From: Caballeronia turbans
GTDB taxonomy: Bacteria; Pseudomonadota; Gammaproteobacteria; Burkholderiales; Burkholderiaceae
NCBI GenBank assembly: GCA_001544655.2
Contig: FCOD02000002.1
Span: 62,001-126,000 of the forward strand
Direction of reading: 5' to 3'
Length of the DNA: 64,000 nt
Shown: positions 8,999-18,049 of the stretch, in pieces
How positions within the stretch are numbered: position 1 is the first letter of the stretch
Layout: each line of letters begins with the position of its first letter
The notes under the pieces: model-generated
Told to the model about the DNA's origin: nothing
Databases searched by the model: none
Seen by the model: only the letters and a program-made list of their open reading frames with translations
Program-made: the position numbers and the translations under genes

Positions 8999-9112
8999 TT
9001 CTCGCGGCCGGTGCCGGCCGCATCCGCTTTTTACCCTCAACAAGAACATATGGAAGGTTCAGCCGCGCGGCATCGACATGCCGCGCGCCGCTGCCCTTCG
9101 AGGAGCACGCCT

Positions 9113-10414
9113 GTGTCATCGAATCCCGCTCAATCCGGCCGAAGCGTCAACGCGCCGCGCGAAAGCACGCGCGCCGACCGCTATATCCAGCTCGCGCTGC
9201 TCGTGATCGCCGCTGGCGCCATCTATCCGATTCTGTATCTGCGGCAGGTCTATCAGCCGACGATGCTCGAAGTCTTTCACATCACCGAAGCGCAACTGGG
9301 TTATCTCTACTCCGCGCTCGGCACGATCTTCCTCGTTTGCTATCTGCCGAGCGGCTGGCTCGCGGATCGCGTCGCGCCGCGCGTGCTCATCAGCTTTTCG
9401 CTGATTGCGACGGGCGCGCTCGGGCTGTGGTATTCCACGGCGCCGTCGTTCGGCTCGCTGATCGCGATCTTCGGCGGCTGGGGCCTGACGACGGGTCTCA
9501 CGTTCTGGGCCGCGATCATCAAGCGCGTGCAGATGATCGCCGCCGCCGACGAGCAAGGCCGCTTCTTCGGCTTTCTCGATGGCGGCCGCGGCCTGATCGA
9601 AGCGCTGCTCGCGACGCTTGCGATCGGTCTTTTCGCCTGGACGACGCAGACGCGCGGCGAGTCGGCTGTCGCGGGCTTCCGGCTCGTCGTCTACATGTAC
9701 GCGTTCCTGTGCATCGGGCTCGGCGTCGTGCTCGGCCTCGTGCGCGACCCGCAAGGCGCGCAGCCCGCGCAAGGCGCGCGAGAAAAGCGCAACGTGTTCC
9801 GCGATCTCGCCGTGCTGCTGAAGAATCCGCAATTGTGGCTGCTGTCGGCCATCGTGTTCTGCGGCTATCAGGTGTTCTGGGCGACGTACAGCTTCTCCGC
9901 GTATCTGCATGAGAAGGAAATCGGCTTGTCGGTGGTCGCGGCGGGCTTCATCACGACGGCCAAGTTGTGGATGCGCCCGATCGGCGGCATCGGCGGCGGC
10001 TTTCTCGGCGACCGCTCCTCGAAGTCCTCCGTGCTCGTGTTCGCGCTGTTCGCGGCGGCCGGCGCGCTGCTCCTGCTGATGGCGGCGCCCACGATCGGCA
10101 GTCACGTGCTCATCACGGTGATCGTGCTTTTCATCGGCGTGATGACGTATGCGATTCGCGGCCTCTACTGGTCGCTGCTCGATCAATGCAAGGTGCCCGC
10201 CGAAACGATGGGCCTCGCAATCGGCCTCGTTTCGATGATCGGCTATTCGCCCGATGCCGTGCTGCCGCTCATCAACGGCTATCTCACGCAGAACTTTCCG
10301 GGCGCGCATGGCTATCAGCTCTATTTCGGCTACATCGCGGTCATGTCCGCGCTGGGCGGCGTGGCCGGCCTCGTCTTCAAACATCGACTGAACAAAGTGG
10401 GAGCGCAACAATGA
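9113..10414 (+). CDS. MFS transporter (anion/sugar-acid importer type)
   Basis: A 433-residue major facilitator with 12 predicted membrane helices and the loop 2-3 signature GWLADRVAPR. The GTG at 9113 is preferred because AGGAG (9101-9105) lies 7 nt upstream; the frame's earlier ATGs have no ribosome site. Its stop overlaps the start of the enolase-superfamily gene (ATGA), so the two are translationally coupled. Importer function for the substrate of the downstream enzyme is inferred from this coupling. The fold resembles the phthalate/hexuronate-nitrate permease group more than drug exporters. Confidence 0.85.
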   Translation: MSSNPAQSGRSVNAPRESTRADRYIQLALLVIAAGAIYPILYLRQVYQPTMLEVFHITEAQLGYLYSALGTIFLVCYLPSGWLADRVAPRVLISFSLIATGALGLWYSTAPSFGSLIAIFGGWGLTTGLTFWAAIIKRVQMIAAADEQGRFFGFLDGGRGLIEALLATLAIGLFAWTTQTRGESAVAGFRLVVYMYAFLCIGLGVVLGLVRDPQGAQPAQGAREKRNVFRDLAVLLKNPQLWLLSAIVFCGYQVFWATYSFSAYLHEKEIGLSVVAAGFITTAKLWMRPIGGIGGGFLGDRSSKSSVLVFALFAAAGALLLLMAAPTIGSHVLITVIVLFIGVMTYAIRGLYWSLLDQCKVPAETMGLAIGLVSMIGYSPDAVLPLINGYLTQNFPGAHGYQLYFGYIAVMSALGGVAGLVFKHRLNKVGAQQ

Positions 10415-11628
10415 AAATCGCCGCACTTGAAACGCATATTGTCGCGGTGCCGCCGCCGCACGTCGGCGGCATGTACTGGATTTTCGTGAAGCTGCGCACC
10501 GCGTGCGGCATCGAGGGCGTCGGCGAGATCTACTCCGCGACGTTCCATCCGAAGGCGATGACGCCGGTCATCGAAGACGTGTTCGAACGCTATCTGCTCG
10601 GCCACGATCCGCACCATGTCGAGCGCTTCTATCGCGAGGCGTATTCGAGCGGCTTCACGCAGCGCCCCGATCTCACGATGATGGGCGTCGTCAGCGGCCT
10701 CGAAATGGCATGCTGGGACATCATCGGCAAGGCGGCGGGCAAGCCAGTCTACGAGCTGCTCGGCGGCCGCGTGCACGAGCGCCTGCGTTCGTACACCTAT
10801 CTATACCCGAAGAACAGCCGCGGCGAATACGACTACGACGATCCCGATCTCGCCGCCGAATGCGCCGCGCATAACGTCGCGCTCGGCTTCACGGCGGTGA
10901 AGTTCGATCCGGCCGGCCCGTACACCGCGTATTCCGGCCATCAGATTTCGCTCGAAGTGATGGACCGCTGCGAGACGTTCTGCCGCAAGGTGCGCGAGGC
11001 TGTCGGCAGCAAGGCCGATCTGCTGTTCGGCACGCACGGGCAGATGGTGCCGTCGTCGGCGATTCGTCTTGCGCAACGGCTCGAGAAGTTCGATCCGCTG
11101 TGGTTCGAAGAACCGGTTCCGCCGGGGCAGGAAGGCGCGATGGCGCAAGTCGCCGCGAAAACCAGTATTCCGATTGCCGCGGGCGAGCGCCTGACGACGA
11201 AATACGAGTTCTTCAAGTTGCTCGAAGCGCGCGCGGCGTCGATCCTGCAATTCAACGTCGGGCGGGTGGGCGGTCTGCTCGAAGCCAAGAAGATCGCGAG
11301 CCTCGCCGAGGTCCATTACGCGCAGATCGCGCCGCATCTCTACAACGGTCCGGTCGGTGCGGCTGCGAGCATCCAGATCGCCGCGTGCTCGCCGAACTTC
11401 CTGATTCAGGAAAGCATCGGCACATGGGACGGCTTCCACGCCGAGGTGCTCAAGTCGAAGATCCGCTGGGAAGAGGGCTACATCGTTCCGTCGACGGAGC
11501 CGGGCTTGGGCGTCGAACTGAACATGGATGTCGTGCGGGCGCATACGCCGTACACCGGCGAGCGCCTGCACTTGCAGATGGCGGCCAGGCCCGCCGACGT
11601 GAAGGATCTCGCGCCCGCGAAGGGCTGA
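10411..11628 (+). CDS. enolase-superfamily enzyme (mandelate racemase / sugar-acid dehydratase type)
   Basis: A 405-residue member of the mandelate racemase/muconate lactonizing group, which abstracts the proton alpha to a carboxylate using divalent metal. Seen: N-terminal capping domain (1-120), second-strand lysine K164 (AVKFDP), FEEPVP (E233/E234), AAGER (E259) and APHLY (H309). Where galactonate and mannonate dehydratases have a metal-binding Asp two residues before a catalytic His, this protein reads FGTHGQ (206-211): the His is kept and the Asp is Gly. The best general guess is a sugar-acid dehydratase or cycloisomerase; substrate unknown. It starts inside the transporter stop and is followed after 18 bp by the GMC oxidoreductase gene. 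Confidence 0.87.
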   Translation: MKIAALETHIVAVPPPHVGGMYWIFVKLRTACGIEGVGEIYSATFHPKAMTPVIEDVFERYLLGHDPHHVERFYREAYSSGFTQRPDLTMMGVVSGLEMACWDIIGKAAGKPVYELLGGRVHERLRSYTYLYPKNSRGEYDYDDPDLAAECAAHNVALGFTAVKFDPAGPYTAYSGHQISLEVMDRCETFCRKVREAVGSKADLLFGTHGQMVPSSAIRLAQRLEKFDPLWFEEPVPPGQEGAMAQVAAKTSIPIAAGERLTTKYEFFKLLEARAASILQFNVGRVGGLLEAKKIASLAEVHYAQIAPHLYNGPVGAAASIQIAACSPNFLIQESIGTWDGFHAEVLKSKIRWEEGYIVPSTEPGLGVELNMDVVRAHTPYTGERLHLQMAARPADVKDLAPAKG

Positions 11629-11646
11629 ACGCAGGGCACAGAAAGC

Positions 11647-13314
11647 ATGAAGAGCATGGAATTCGATTACATCATCGTGGGCGCCGGATCGGCGGGCTGC
11701 ATTCTTGCCAATCGCCTCACCGAGTCCGGCGAGCATTCGGTGCTGCTGCTCGAAGCGGGCGGCGCGGACGATTCGTTCTGGTTCAAGGTTCCGGTTGGCT
11801 TCACGAAGACCTACTACAACCCGGAATACAACTGGATGTACTACAGCGAGCCGGAAGCGCAACTGAAAAACCGCTCGCTGTATTGTCCGCGCGGCAAGGT
11901 GCAGGGCGGTTCCGGCTCGATCAACGCGATGATCTACGTGCGCGGCCAGCCGCACGATTTCGACGACTGGGCGCGCGCGGGCAACGCGGGCTGGGGCTAC
12001 CGTGACGTGCTGCCCTATTTCCGCCGCCTCGAATCGCACTGGGCCGGCGACACGCCGTATCACGGCGCGCACGGTAAGATCAGGATTTCGTCGATGAAAG
12101 ACGGCGCGCATGCCATCTGCGGCACGTTCCTCGAAGGCGCGCGGCAAGCGGGTTTTCCCGTCACGGGCGACATCAACGGCGAGGACTACGAAGGCGCGAC
12201 CATCTACGACATCAACGCACGCAATGGCGAGCGTTCGTCGAGCAGCTTCGAGTATCTGCATCCGGTGCTCGGGCGCAAGAACCTGCGCGTGGAGCGCCAT
12301 GTGAGCGTGAGCCGCGTGCTGTTCGACGGCAAGCGTGCCACGGGCGTGATGGCATCGCGCAACGGCGAAGCGCTGCAATTCCGTGCGAAGCGCGAAGTGA
12401 TTCTGTCGGCGGGCGCGGTCGATTCGCCGAAGCTGATGCAGCTTTCCGGTCTCGGCGACGGCGCGCTGCTCGCGCGGCACGGCATTGCGCTCGTGCATGA
12501 ATTGCCGGCCGTCGGCAGGAATCTGCAGGATCACTTGTGCGTGAGCTTCTACTATCGCGCGACGGTCGAGACGCTCAACGACGAGCTCGGCTCGCTCTTC
12601 GGCAAGGTCAAGGCCGCCATGCGTTATCTGAGCTCGCGCAAGGGGCCGCTTTCGATGAGCGTGAACCAGTCGGGCGGCTTCTTCAAGGGCGATGACGACG
12701 AGGCGCAGCCGAACCTCCAGCTCTATTTCAATCCGCTCTCGTATCGCATTCCGAAGAGCAGCAAGGCGCAGCTCGAACCCGAACCGTATTCGGGCTTCCT
12801 GCTGTGCTTCAACCCGTGCCGGCCGACGAGCCGTGGATCGATCGAGATCGCGTCCAGCCGCGTGGAAGACGCCGCGAAGATCAGGATCAACGCGCTGACG
12901 ACGCCGAGGGACATCCGCGAAGCGGTGCAGGGCAGCAAGCTCGTGCGCAAGATCATGAGCTCGGCCGCACTGCGCGCGATCACCGCGGAAGAGATTTCGC
13001 CGGGACCGGACGTGCAGAGCGACGCCGACATGCTGGAGTACTTCCGCGAGCAATCGGGCTCGATCTATCACCTGTGCGGTTCCTGCGCGATGGGCCCGGA
13101 CGCGCGCACGGCGGTCGTCGACGAGCGCTTGCGCGTGCATGGCGTGCAGGGGCTGAGGATCGTCGATGCGTCGATTTTTCCGAACATCACGTCAGGCAAT
13201 CTCAATGCGCCGGTCATGATGGTCGCCGAGAAAGGCGCGGACATGATTCTGGACGACGCGCGAACGGTCGTCGGGCAAGTCCCGACGCCGGCGGAGCCTG
13301 CCGCGATCGCCTGA
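11647..13314 (+). CDS. GMC-family FAD oxidoreductase (choline/alcohol dehydrogenase-like)
   Basis: A 555-residue flavoprotein that oxidises a primary alcohol or sugar. The N-terminal FAD-binding motif is YIIVGAGSAGC (residues 8-18), the GMC signature GGSGSINAMIYVRG lies near 90-103, and the C-terminal active-site region has HLCGSCAMG and GNLNAPVMM, where GMC enzymes place the catalytic His and His/Asn pair. Either ATG 11647 or ATG 11656 could be used. It is the last enzyme gene of the cluster and probably supplies the aldehyde, keto or lactone intermediate handled by the others. Choline dehydrogenase itself is unlikely because no betaine genes are nearby. Confidence 0.9.
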   Translation: MKSMEFDYIIVGAGSAGCILANRLTESGEHSVLLLEAGGADDSFWFKVPVGFTKTYYNPEYNWMYYSEPEAQLKNRSLYCPRGKVQGGSGSINAMIYVRGQPHDFDDWARAGNAGWGYRDVLPYFRRLESHWAGDTPYHGAHGKIRISSMKDGAHAICGTFLEGARQAGFPVTGDINGEDYEGATIYDINARNGERSSSSFEYLHPVLGRKNLRVERHVSVSRVLFDGKRATGVMASRNGEALQFRAKREVILSAGAVDSPKLMQLSGLGDGALLARHGIALVHELPAVGRNLQDHLCVSFYYRATVETLNDELGSLFGKVKAAMRYLSSRKGPLSMSVNQSGGFFKGDDDEAQPNLQLYFNPLSYRIPKSSKAQLEPEPYSGFLLCFNPCRPTSRGSIEIASSRVEDAAKIRINALTTPRDIREAVQGSKLVRKIMSSAALRAITAEEISPGPDVQSDADMLEYFREQSGSIYHLCGSCAMGPDARTAVVDERLRVHGVQGLRIVDASIFPNITSGNLNAPVMMVAEKGADMILDDARTVVGQVPTPAEPAAIA

Positions 13315-13425
13315 TCCGAAGCGGCATAATTTGCCTCGATCCGTAAAATGTCGCTTCATGGCGGCGTTATTCCGGCGTGGATGCGTGTTCAATGCACGCA
13401 GCAAACGCAAGGAAGGGAGACCGAT

Positions 13426-14358
13426 TTGAAGCGAAAAATGCCGGCCCTGAACGCGCTGAGGGCCTTTGAAGTGGCAGGGCACACCGGCAGCTTCACGCGC
13501 GCCGCGGAGATGCTGCATGTGACGCAAAGCGCGGTGAGCCGCCAGGTGCGCCAGCTCGAAATGCAACTCGGCGAGCCGCTGCTGTTGCGCCGGCATCATC
13601 ATCTGGAGTTGTCGGCGACGGGGCGGCACTTGCTGCAGGCGCTCAGAATGTCGTTCGACCGCATCGAGCTGACGGTGCGCAGCATTCAGGAAAGAACGCA
13701 TTTAAGGCGACTGCGCATCAACGCGCCGCCCACGTTTTCGAGCCGCTGGCTGATGCCGCGCCTGCAATCGTTGCGCGCGGCCGCGCCGGACCTCGAAATC
13801 TCGCTGACCACGCGCCGCAAGGACGATCTCGTCGAATCGGGCGCGCTCGACTGCGCGATTCGCTTCGGCAATGGCGAGTGGGACGGGCTCGACAATCAGT
13901 TGCTGATGAACGAGCGGCATATCGCCGTATGCTCGCCCGCGCTTCTCGGCGAGCGCGATTCATCCGGCATCGACCTGAACGAATTCACGCTGCTGCACGT
14001 GCTCGCCGCCAGCGATCAGCGGTATCTCACCTGGCAGCACTGGCTCAAGGCGGCGAATATCGATAACGTCGATACGCGCGGCGGCTACGAGTTCGATCTG
14101 CTCGATCATGCGATTCGCGCCGCCGTCGACGGCCTCGGCGTCACGATTGCCGATCGTCACATGATCGCGCCCGAGTTGCAGCAGGGCACGCTCGTGCCGA
14201 TCGTCGATGTCGAGGTGGACGGGCACCAGTCCTACTGGCTCGTCACGCGGACCGGCCAGGACGATGCGCCGCAGGTCGCGCTCTTTCGCGAGTGGCTGCG
14301 CGCCGAGATCGACAAGCAGGTGTGCCGGCCGGGCGGTAAGCAAGGCGCGCGCGACTAG
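13426..14358 (+). CDS. LysR-family transcriptional regulator (GcvA-like)
   Basis: A 310-residue regulator with an N-terminal winged helix (LNALRAFEVAGHTGSFTRAA, then QSAVSRQVRQLE) and a C-terminal LysR substrate domain of the GcvA/AmpR subgroup (SRWLMPRL, GVTIADRHMI). The TTG at 13426 is preceded by GGGAGA at 5-nt spacing; the ATG four codons later at 13438 is an alternative. It lies 111 bp downstream of the GMC gene on the same strand and is the likely regulator of the catabolic cluster at 7.5-13.3 kb. Confidence 0.88.
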   Translation: MKRKMPALNALRAFEVAGHTGSFTRAAEMLHVTQSAVSRQVRQLEMQLGEPLLLRRHHHLELSATGRHLLQALRMSFDRIELTVRSIQERTHLRRLRINAPPTFSSRWLMPRLQSLRAAAPDLEISLTTRRKDDLVESGALDCAIRFGNGEWDGLDNQLLMNERHIAVCSPALLGERDSSGIDLNEFTLLHVLAASDQRYLTWQHWLKAANIDNVDTRGGYEFDLLDHAIRAAVDGLGVTIADRHMIAPELQQGTLVPIVDVEVDGHQSYWLVTRTGQDDAPQVALFREWLRAEIDKQVCRPGGKQGARD

Positions 14359-14364
14359 CGGAGA

Positions 14365-14502
14365 CGATCACGCGGCGATCTCGGCAATGGCCTGTTCTTC
14401 CGTGGACGCGAGACGCTGCCTTTCGGCGTGGCGATCCGCAGCGTGCGCGATCTCATCGCACTGATGCTCACGGGCGCGACGAAAGGCGCGCCGGCGGCAT
14501 GT
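14365..14502 (+). pseudogene. possible short coding remnant
   Basis: After the LysR stop, one plus-strand frame reads through 14502 with codon-like base bias and protein-like text (for example GNGLFFRGRETLPFGVAIR), ending LTGATKGAPAAC then TGA. It has no start codon or ribosome site. The minus strand also has a plausible short frame here, so the assignment is weak. I cannot name the source family. Confidence 0.2.
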
Positions 14503-14631
14503 TGAAAACCGAAACGGCGTGTTTCGAGGGAAGCGGCGAGCGATCGTCGCATTCCTATTGGCTGCGAAGGGGTTCGGTACTAGTCTCGATGTCGCCGGCT
14601 CGCAGGCCGTCATTGAAGGAGTATCAAGACG

Positions 14632-14853
14632 ATGTCGAAACGCTTTCCGCTGAATCCGAAACATCCCGAGCGTAATTGCTGGGGTTGCGATCACTATTGC
14701 GCGACGGACGCCCTGCGCTGCGGCAACGGTTCGAGCCGCACGCAGCATCCGGCCGAACTGCTCGGCGACGACTGGTACGAACAGGGCGACTGGAATCTCG
14801 ATATCGTCGGGGACGCGAAGTCGATTCAGCCCGGCGTCGCACGATCGGATTGA
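14632..14853 (+). CDS. DUF3079 family small cysteine-rich protein
   Basis: A 73-residue protein matching the DUF3079 pattern: FPLNPKHPERNCWGCDHYC followed by CGNGS and TQHPAELLGDDW. Four cysteines (16, 19, 23, 30) are spaced as in a small metal-binding knuckle, but metal binding has not been shown to my knowledge. AAGGAG lies upstream of ATG 14632. It stands alone between LysR and the convergent GAF kinase. The function of the family is unknown. Confidence 0.85.
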   Translation: MSKRFPLNPKHPERNCWGCDHYCATDALRCGNGSSRTQHPAELLGDDWYEQGDWNLDIVGDAKSIQPGVARSD

Positions 14854-14939
14854 TTGGCGTGCAGAAGGACAATTTCGACGAGCGCACCGAAGGCGCTTTC
14901 GCAACGCGTCCCCTTGCATGGTAAACAGCGCCTGCTCAC

Positions 14940-16142
14940 CTACAAAGGAATACGCGCGGTGAAGCATGTACCGTCGTCGATCGACGAGCACACTTCCAGC
15001 GTGCCGCCATGTGCCTCGACGATCTGCTTGCAGATGTACAGTCCCAGGCCCAGTCCTCCGCCCGGTGCGCTGGTTTTCGGCCGCCAGTAAGGTTCGAATA
15101 CGCGCTGGAGCACCTGCGGTGGAATCGGCTCGCCAGCGTTCGACACCGAAAGTACGAGTGTCCCGGATTCGACGATAGCGCGCACGACCACGGGCGCATC
15201 TGGCGAACCGTGCGTCAGCGCATTCGCGAGCAGATTCGACATGAGCTGCTGAAGGCGAGCGAGGTCGCAGCGAGCCGGCCCCTCCACGGAGATCGAGCAA
15301 TCGACCGCTCTCGACGGATACGTCATGCACAGTTCGTCCACGACCGCTCGCAGGTGAACGCCAAGGTCGCTTTCGTCGGCCAGTGCGACGACCATGCCGG
15401 AACCCATGCGGCCGCGCGCGAAGTCCATCACGTCATCGATGAGTCTGGCCATTCTCAAAGCCGAGCGCTTCAGCCGCTGTCCGATCGCCTCGATGTCGGG
15501 CTCCGCTTTGCGGCGGCTCAATAGCTCAGCTGTCGCACTGACGGCCGACAACGGGCTGCGCAAGTCGTGGCCCAGAACGGCGATGAATTGTTCGCGCAAC
15601 GTGGCCGTTTCACGTTCGAGAAGCAATTGCGATTCGGTCGACCGCTGCCTCTGCTCGCTGTCCAACTGCATGCCGATCAGATTGGCGAAGACCTCGAACA
15701 TACGAACGATTTTCGGATCCGAGACGGCCGCTGGGCTCGCGTCGATCGCGCAGAGATTGCCGAAGTACTCGCCGCCCGGCAATACGATCGGGACGGAGAT
15801 GTAGCTTTTCAGGCCGTAAATCGCCGGGGTATGGTGGTCGCGATACTTCTCGCTCTGCGTGAAGTCGTCGATGACGATCGCCAGCCGCGCGGCGCGAGAT
15901 TCGAAGCAAAGCGTGGAGTGAAGTTGCAGTTGTCCGCCCGGCTTGAGGCCGAATCCTACTTTGTCGAGTACGGCGCACGCGGTCCAGGTTGCATCGGTCA
16001 CGCGTGCGACGGCGGCAAAGCCCATCCCGGTCTCTTCGCAGATCATCTTCAGCATCGAAGGGACGGCGCCGATACGCGCAACAGCGCCGATGTCGCGCGT
16101 CAGTGCCTCGTCGGAATCCACTGCGTTGATTATGTTTTCCAT
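14940..16142 (-). CDS. GAF-domain sensor histidine kinase
   Basis: A 400-residue cytosolic kinase without membrane segments. An N-terminal GAF domain (about 20-165, with SYISVPIVLPGGEYFGNLCAID) precedes a short coiled linker, HisKA with phospho-acceptor H192 (LGHDLRSPLSA), and HATPase_c (NLLANALTHGSPD, then GLGLGLYICKQIVEAHGG). GAF-HisKA proteins of this layout often answer to light, redox or small ligands; no chromophore cysteine can be assigned. No cognate response regulator is adjacent, so its output partner is elsewhere. It is divergent from the ParB-like gene. Confidence 0.88.
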   Translation of the reverse strand: MENIINAVDSDEALTRDIGAVARIGAVPSMLKMICEETGMGFAAVARVTDATWTACAVLDKVGFGLKPGGQLQLHSTLCFESRAARLAIVIDDFTQSEKYRDHHTPAIYGLKSYISVPIVLPGGEYFGNLCAIDASPAAVSDPKIVRMFEVFANLIGMQLDSEQRQRSTESQLLLERETATLREQFIAVLGHDLRSPLSAVSATAELLSRRKAEPDIEAIGQRLKRSALRMARLIDDVMDFARGRMGSGMVVALADESDLGVHLRAVVDELCMTYPSRAVDCSISVEGPARCDLARLQQLMSNLLANALTHGSPDAPVVVRAIVESGTLVLSVSNAGEPIPPQVLQRVFEPYWRPKTSAPGGGLGLGLYICKQIVEAHGGTLEVCSSIDDGTCFTARIPL

Positions 16143-16338
16143 GTTTGCTGCGTACGCGTCCGAGTTAGGGCTTCGACAGGATCAGTCAGAACTACCGGGG
16201 GTGTTGGAATTTCGGCTCCGGACGATTAGCCTACTACACCAAAGCGTCGGCACGGTTTCTGCTCCCGGTGGTCAGAGGCCTGAATTCTCGTTCGTACGAT
16301 TGGGCTTCGCGTGTTTCGGGTATTGCGGGGAGGCAAAA

Positions 16339-16932
16339 ATGAAGAGAGTAAGAATCGACCTCTTGCGTCCCACACAGGTGACGCACGGTTTTCGGGAAAT
16401 CCTCGACAAGACGAAAGTCTACGAGTCGCTGTCGGGCCATGATCTGGAAATGGCCATCGCCGAAAAGCCGGTTCCTGTCGTGCTCGGTCCCGGCGGCGCA
16501 CCGTATGTCATCGACCATCATCACGTTGCGACCGCGCTGTGGCGCGCCGCGATAAAGAGCGTGCCCGTCGTTCTGGTGGGTGACCTCACATCATTAAGCA
16601 AAGCCGACTTCTGGCTGACGATGGAAAACAATCGCTGGACGTATCCCTACGACGCGCAGAGCAGGCGCGTCGCGTTCGCCGAATTGCGGGACCATGTGTG
16701 GGAACTGATGGACGATGAATTTCGGAGTCTGTCGGCGTCGGTGCGCGACGCGGGCGGCTATGAAAAGACAACTGTTCCGCTGGCGGAATTCCGCTGGTCC
16801 GATTTCTTGCGAAGCCGTTTGCCGCCGCCCGAAAGCGATGCCGAGTACGCATCGCTCGTCGAGAAAGGCGTGGAACTCGCGAAGACAAAAGCTGCGCGCG
16901 GGCTTCCGGGATATCTCGGCCCGGCTGACTGA
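16339..16932 (+). CDS. ParB-like nuclease-fold protein (ParBc_2 type)
   Basis: A 197-residue stand-alone protein resembling the 'putative ParB-like nuclease' family rather than chromosomal ParB. Residues 1-70 show a ParB-like start (VRIDLLRPTQVTHGF) and the conserved histidine cluster YVIDHHHVATALW (56-68), the region that holds the GxxR/HHH-type nucleotide site. There is no helix-turn-helix and no ParA neighbour, so a role in chromosome partition is unlikely. GGGGAGG (16327-16333) precedes ATG 16339. Function unknown. It is followed by a DUF421 membrane protein gene. Confidence 0.75.
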   Translation: MKRVRIDLLRPTQVTHGFREILDKTKVYESLSGHDLEMAIAEKPVPVVLGPGGAPYVIDHHHVATALWRAAIKSVPVVLVGDLTSLSKADFWLTMENNRWTYPYDAQSRRVAFAELRDHVWELMDDEFRSLSASVRDAGGYEKTTVPLAEFRWSDFLRSRLPPPESDAEYASLVEKGVELAKTKAARGLPGYLGPAD

Positions 16933-17006
16933 CGCTGACAAAGACCGTCTCCACGGCAAGCCGGGCAGACCTCTGGCCTTGCTTGCTCGCTCTACCGGAG
17001 GACACG

Positions 17007-17516
17007 ATGAACATCCTCGTAGCGATATTCGGAGAAGGCAGGGACCTCGATGCCTTGCAAATGGCGGCCAGAACGGTCGTCGTTTTTTTCGCGGCACTTG
17101 TTTTCATTCGAATCTCTGGTCGACGGTCCTTCGGCCAGCGTTCTCCTTTCGATTATGTGGTCGGGATCCTTCTCGGCGCCACGTTGAGCCGCGTCATTGT
17201 CGGTGCTTCTCCGGCAGCGCCGACGCTGGTTGCTTCGCTCGTCATCGTGCTCATACATCGGGCGCTCGCGTGGGCTTGCATTCATTCGCCCCGACTGGAG
17301 TCGCTCGTGGTCGGCGTGGAACGAGAAGTCTTCAAGGATGGCCGATTCAACGAAAATCAGATGTCGGCCGCACTTATCACGAAAACCGACGTATTCGAGA
17401 CCGCGAGACAGGAACTTCATACGCTCGATCTCGAAGAAGTGCATTCGGCGATACTCGAGCGCAACGGGCAGGTGAGTCTCGTGCGCAAGAAGAGGGAGCG
17501 AAAGCAGGATGACTGA
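17007..17516 (+). CDS. DUF421/YetF-like membrane protein
   Basis: A 169-residue inner-membrane protein. Three hydrophobic segments (about 15-38, 50-68 and 70-90) are followed by a cytoplasmic domain with the DUF421 pattern (RISGRRSFGQ in the first loop, then VGVEREVFKDGRF and LDLEEVHSAILERNGQVS). CGGAGGAC lies at proper spacing before ATG 17007. The family is widespread and of unknown function; some Bacillus members affect envelope or spore properties. It ends 31 bp from the convergent DUF4258-like gene. Confidence 0.85.
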   Translation: MNILVAIFGEGRDLDALQMAARTVVVFFAALVFIRISGRRSFGQRSPFDYVVGILLGATLSRVIVGASPAAPTLVASLVIVLIHRALAWACIHSPRLESLVVGVEREVFKDGRFNENQMSAALITKTDVFETARQELHTLDLEEVHSAILERNGQVSLVRKKRERKQDD

Positions 17517-17547
17517 CTCCGATCCGCAGGCTGTGACTGATCGAGCG

Positions 17548-17952
17548 TCATCGTCGACGCCCGAACAATCCGCCCGGGCGTTGCGGTTGACGTCTCATTC
17601 GCTTTCCGTCCCGCCGAGGCGGCTGTGGTTCGAGCGCCAACCTTCGCGCTTCTTCCGCCTGCGATGAACTCTCCAGCAACGTGCCGTTGTTCCACATCCA
17701 GAGCGGTAGAACCGTCACGACAGCATGGTTGCCCGTGTCTTGCACGACGACGAAACAGCAATCATCCGCTTTGCTGTAGATGAGGTTCAGGCCCCTGTTC
17801 GCCGAAGTTCCGCCGAGCCAGATGCATCGACCTGCGTCGATCATGGTGCGAAGGGCGGTTGTCGAGAGGGAACATCGTTCGTTCACGCGTTCCTTTGCGT
17901 GCGGCGAAATCCAGGACCGGCGCGGGCTCGATCGTCTCTTTGAGAAATGCAT
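17548..17952 (-). CDS. small protein with DUF4258-like domain
   Basis: A 134-residue protein. Residues 17-85 resemble the DUF4258 pattern: an N-terminal HAKERVNERCSLS, a middle IDAGRCIWLGG, and the strand pair CCFVVVQD / AVVTVLPLW that ends such domains. The tail is basic and disordered (PQPPRRDGKRMRRQPQRP). ATG 17952 is chosen because GAGGAGA sits just upstream; a GTG at 18018 lacks one. The family is unassigned, though related folds occur in RelE-like toxins; no antitoxin gene can be named beside it. The gene upstream on the same strand (18050-18388) may be co-transcribed. Confidence 0.6.
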   Translation of the reverse strand: MHFSKRRSSPRRSWISPHAKERVNERCSLSTTALRTMIDAGRCIWLGGTSANRGLNLIYSKADDCCFVVVQDTGNHAVVTVLPLWMWNNGTLLESSSQAEEARRLALEPQPPRRDGKRMRRQPQRPGGLFGRRR

Positions 17953-18049
17953 ACTCTCCTCGGCGATCCATGCGTTGCGGCGCGCCGCGAATGCAAATTC
18001 GTCGCGCTGGATAAGCACGGTGAATATAACGGGCCGCGTCTATGACAGC

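Noticed and set aside
10801-13140. 779-codon minus-strand frame opposite the enolase-superfamily and GMC genes
   Set aside because: Composition typical of an antisense shadow; both plus-strand genes have full domain support.
16339-16932. Chromosome or plasmid partition locus
   Set aside because: The ParB-like protein has no helix-turn-helix, no ParA neighbour and no parS-like repeats.
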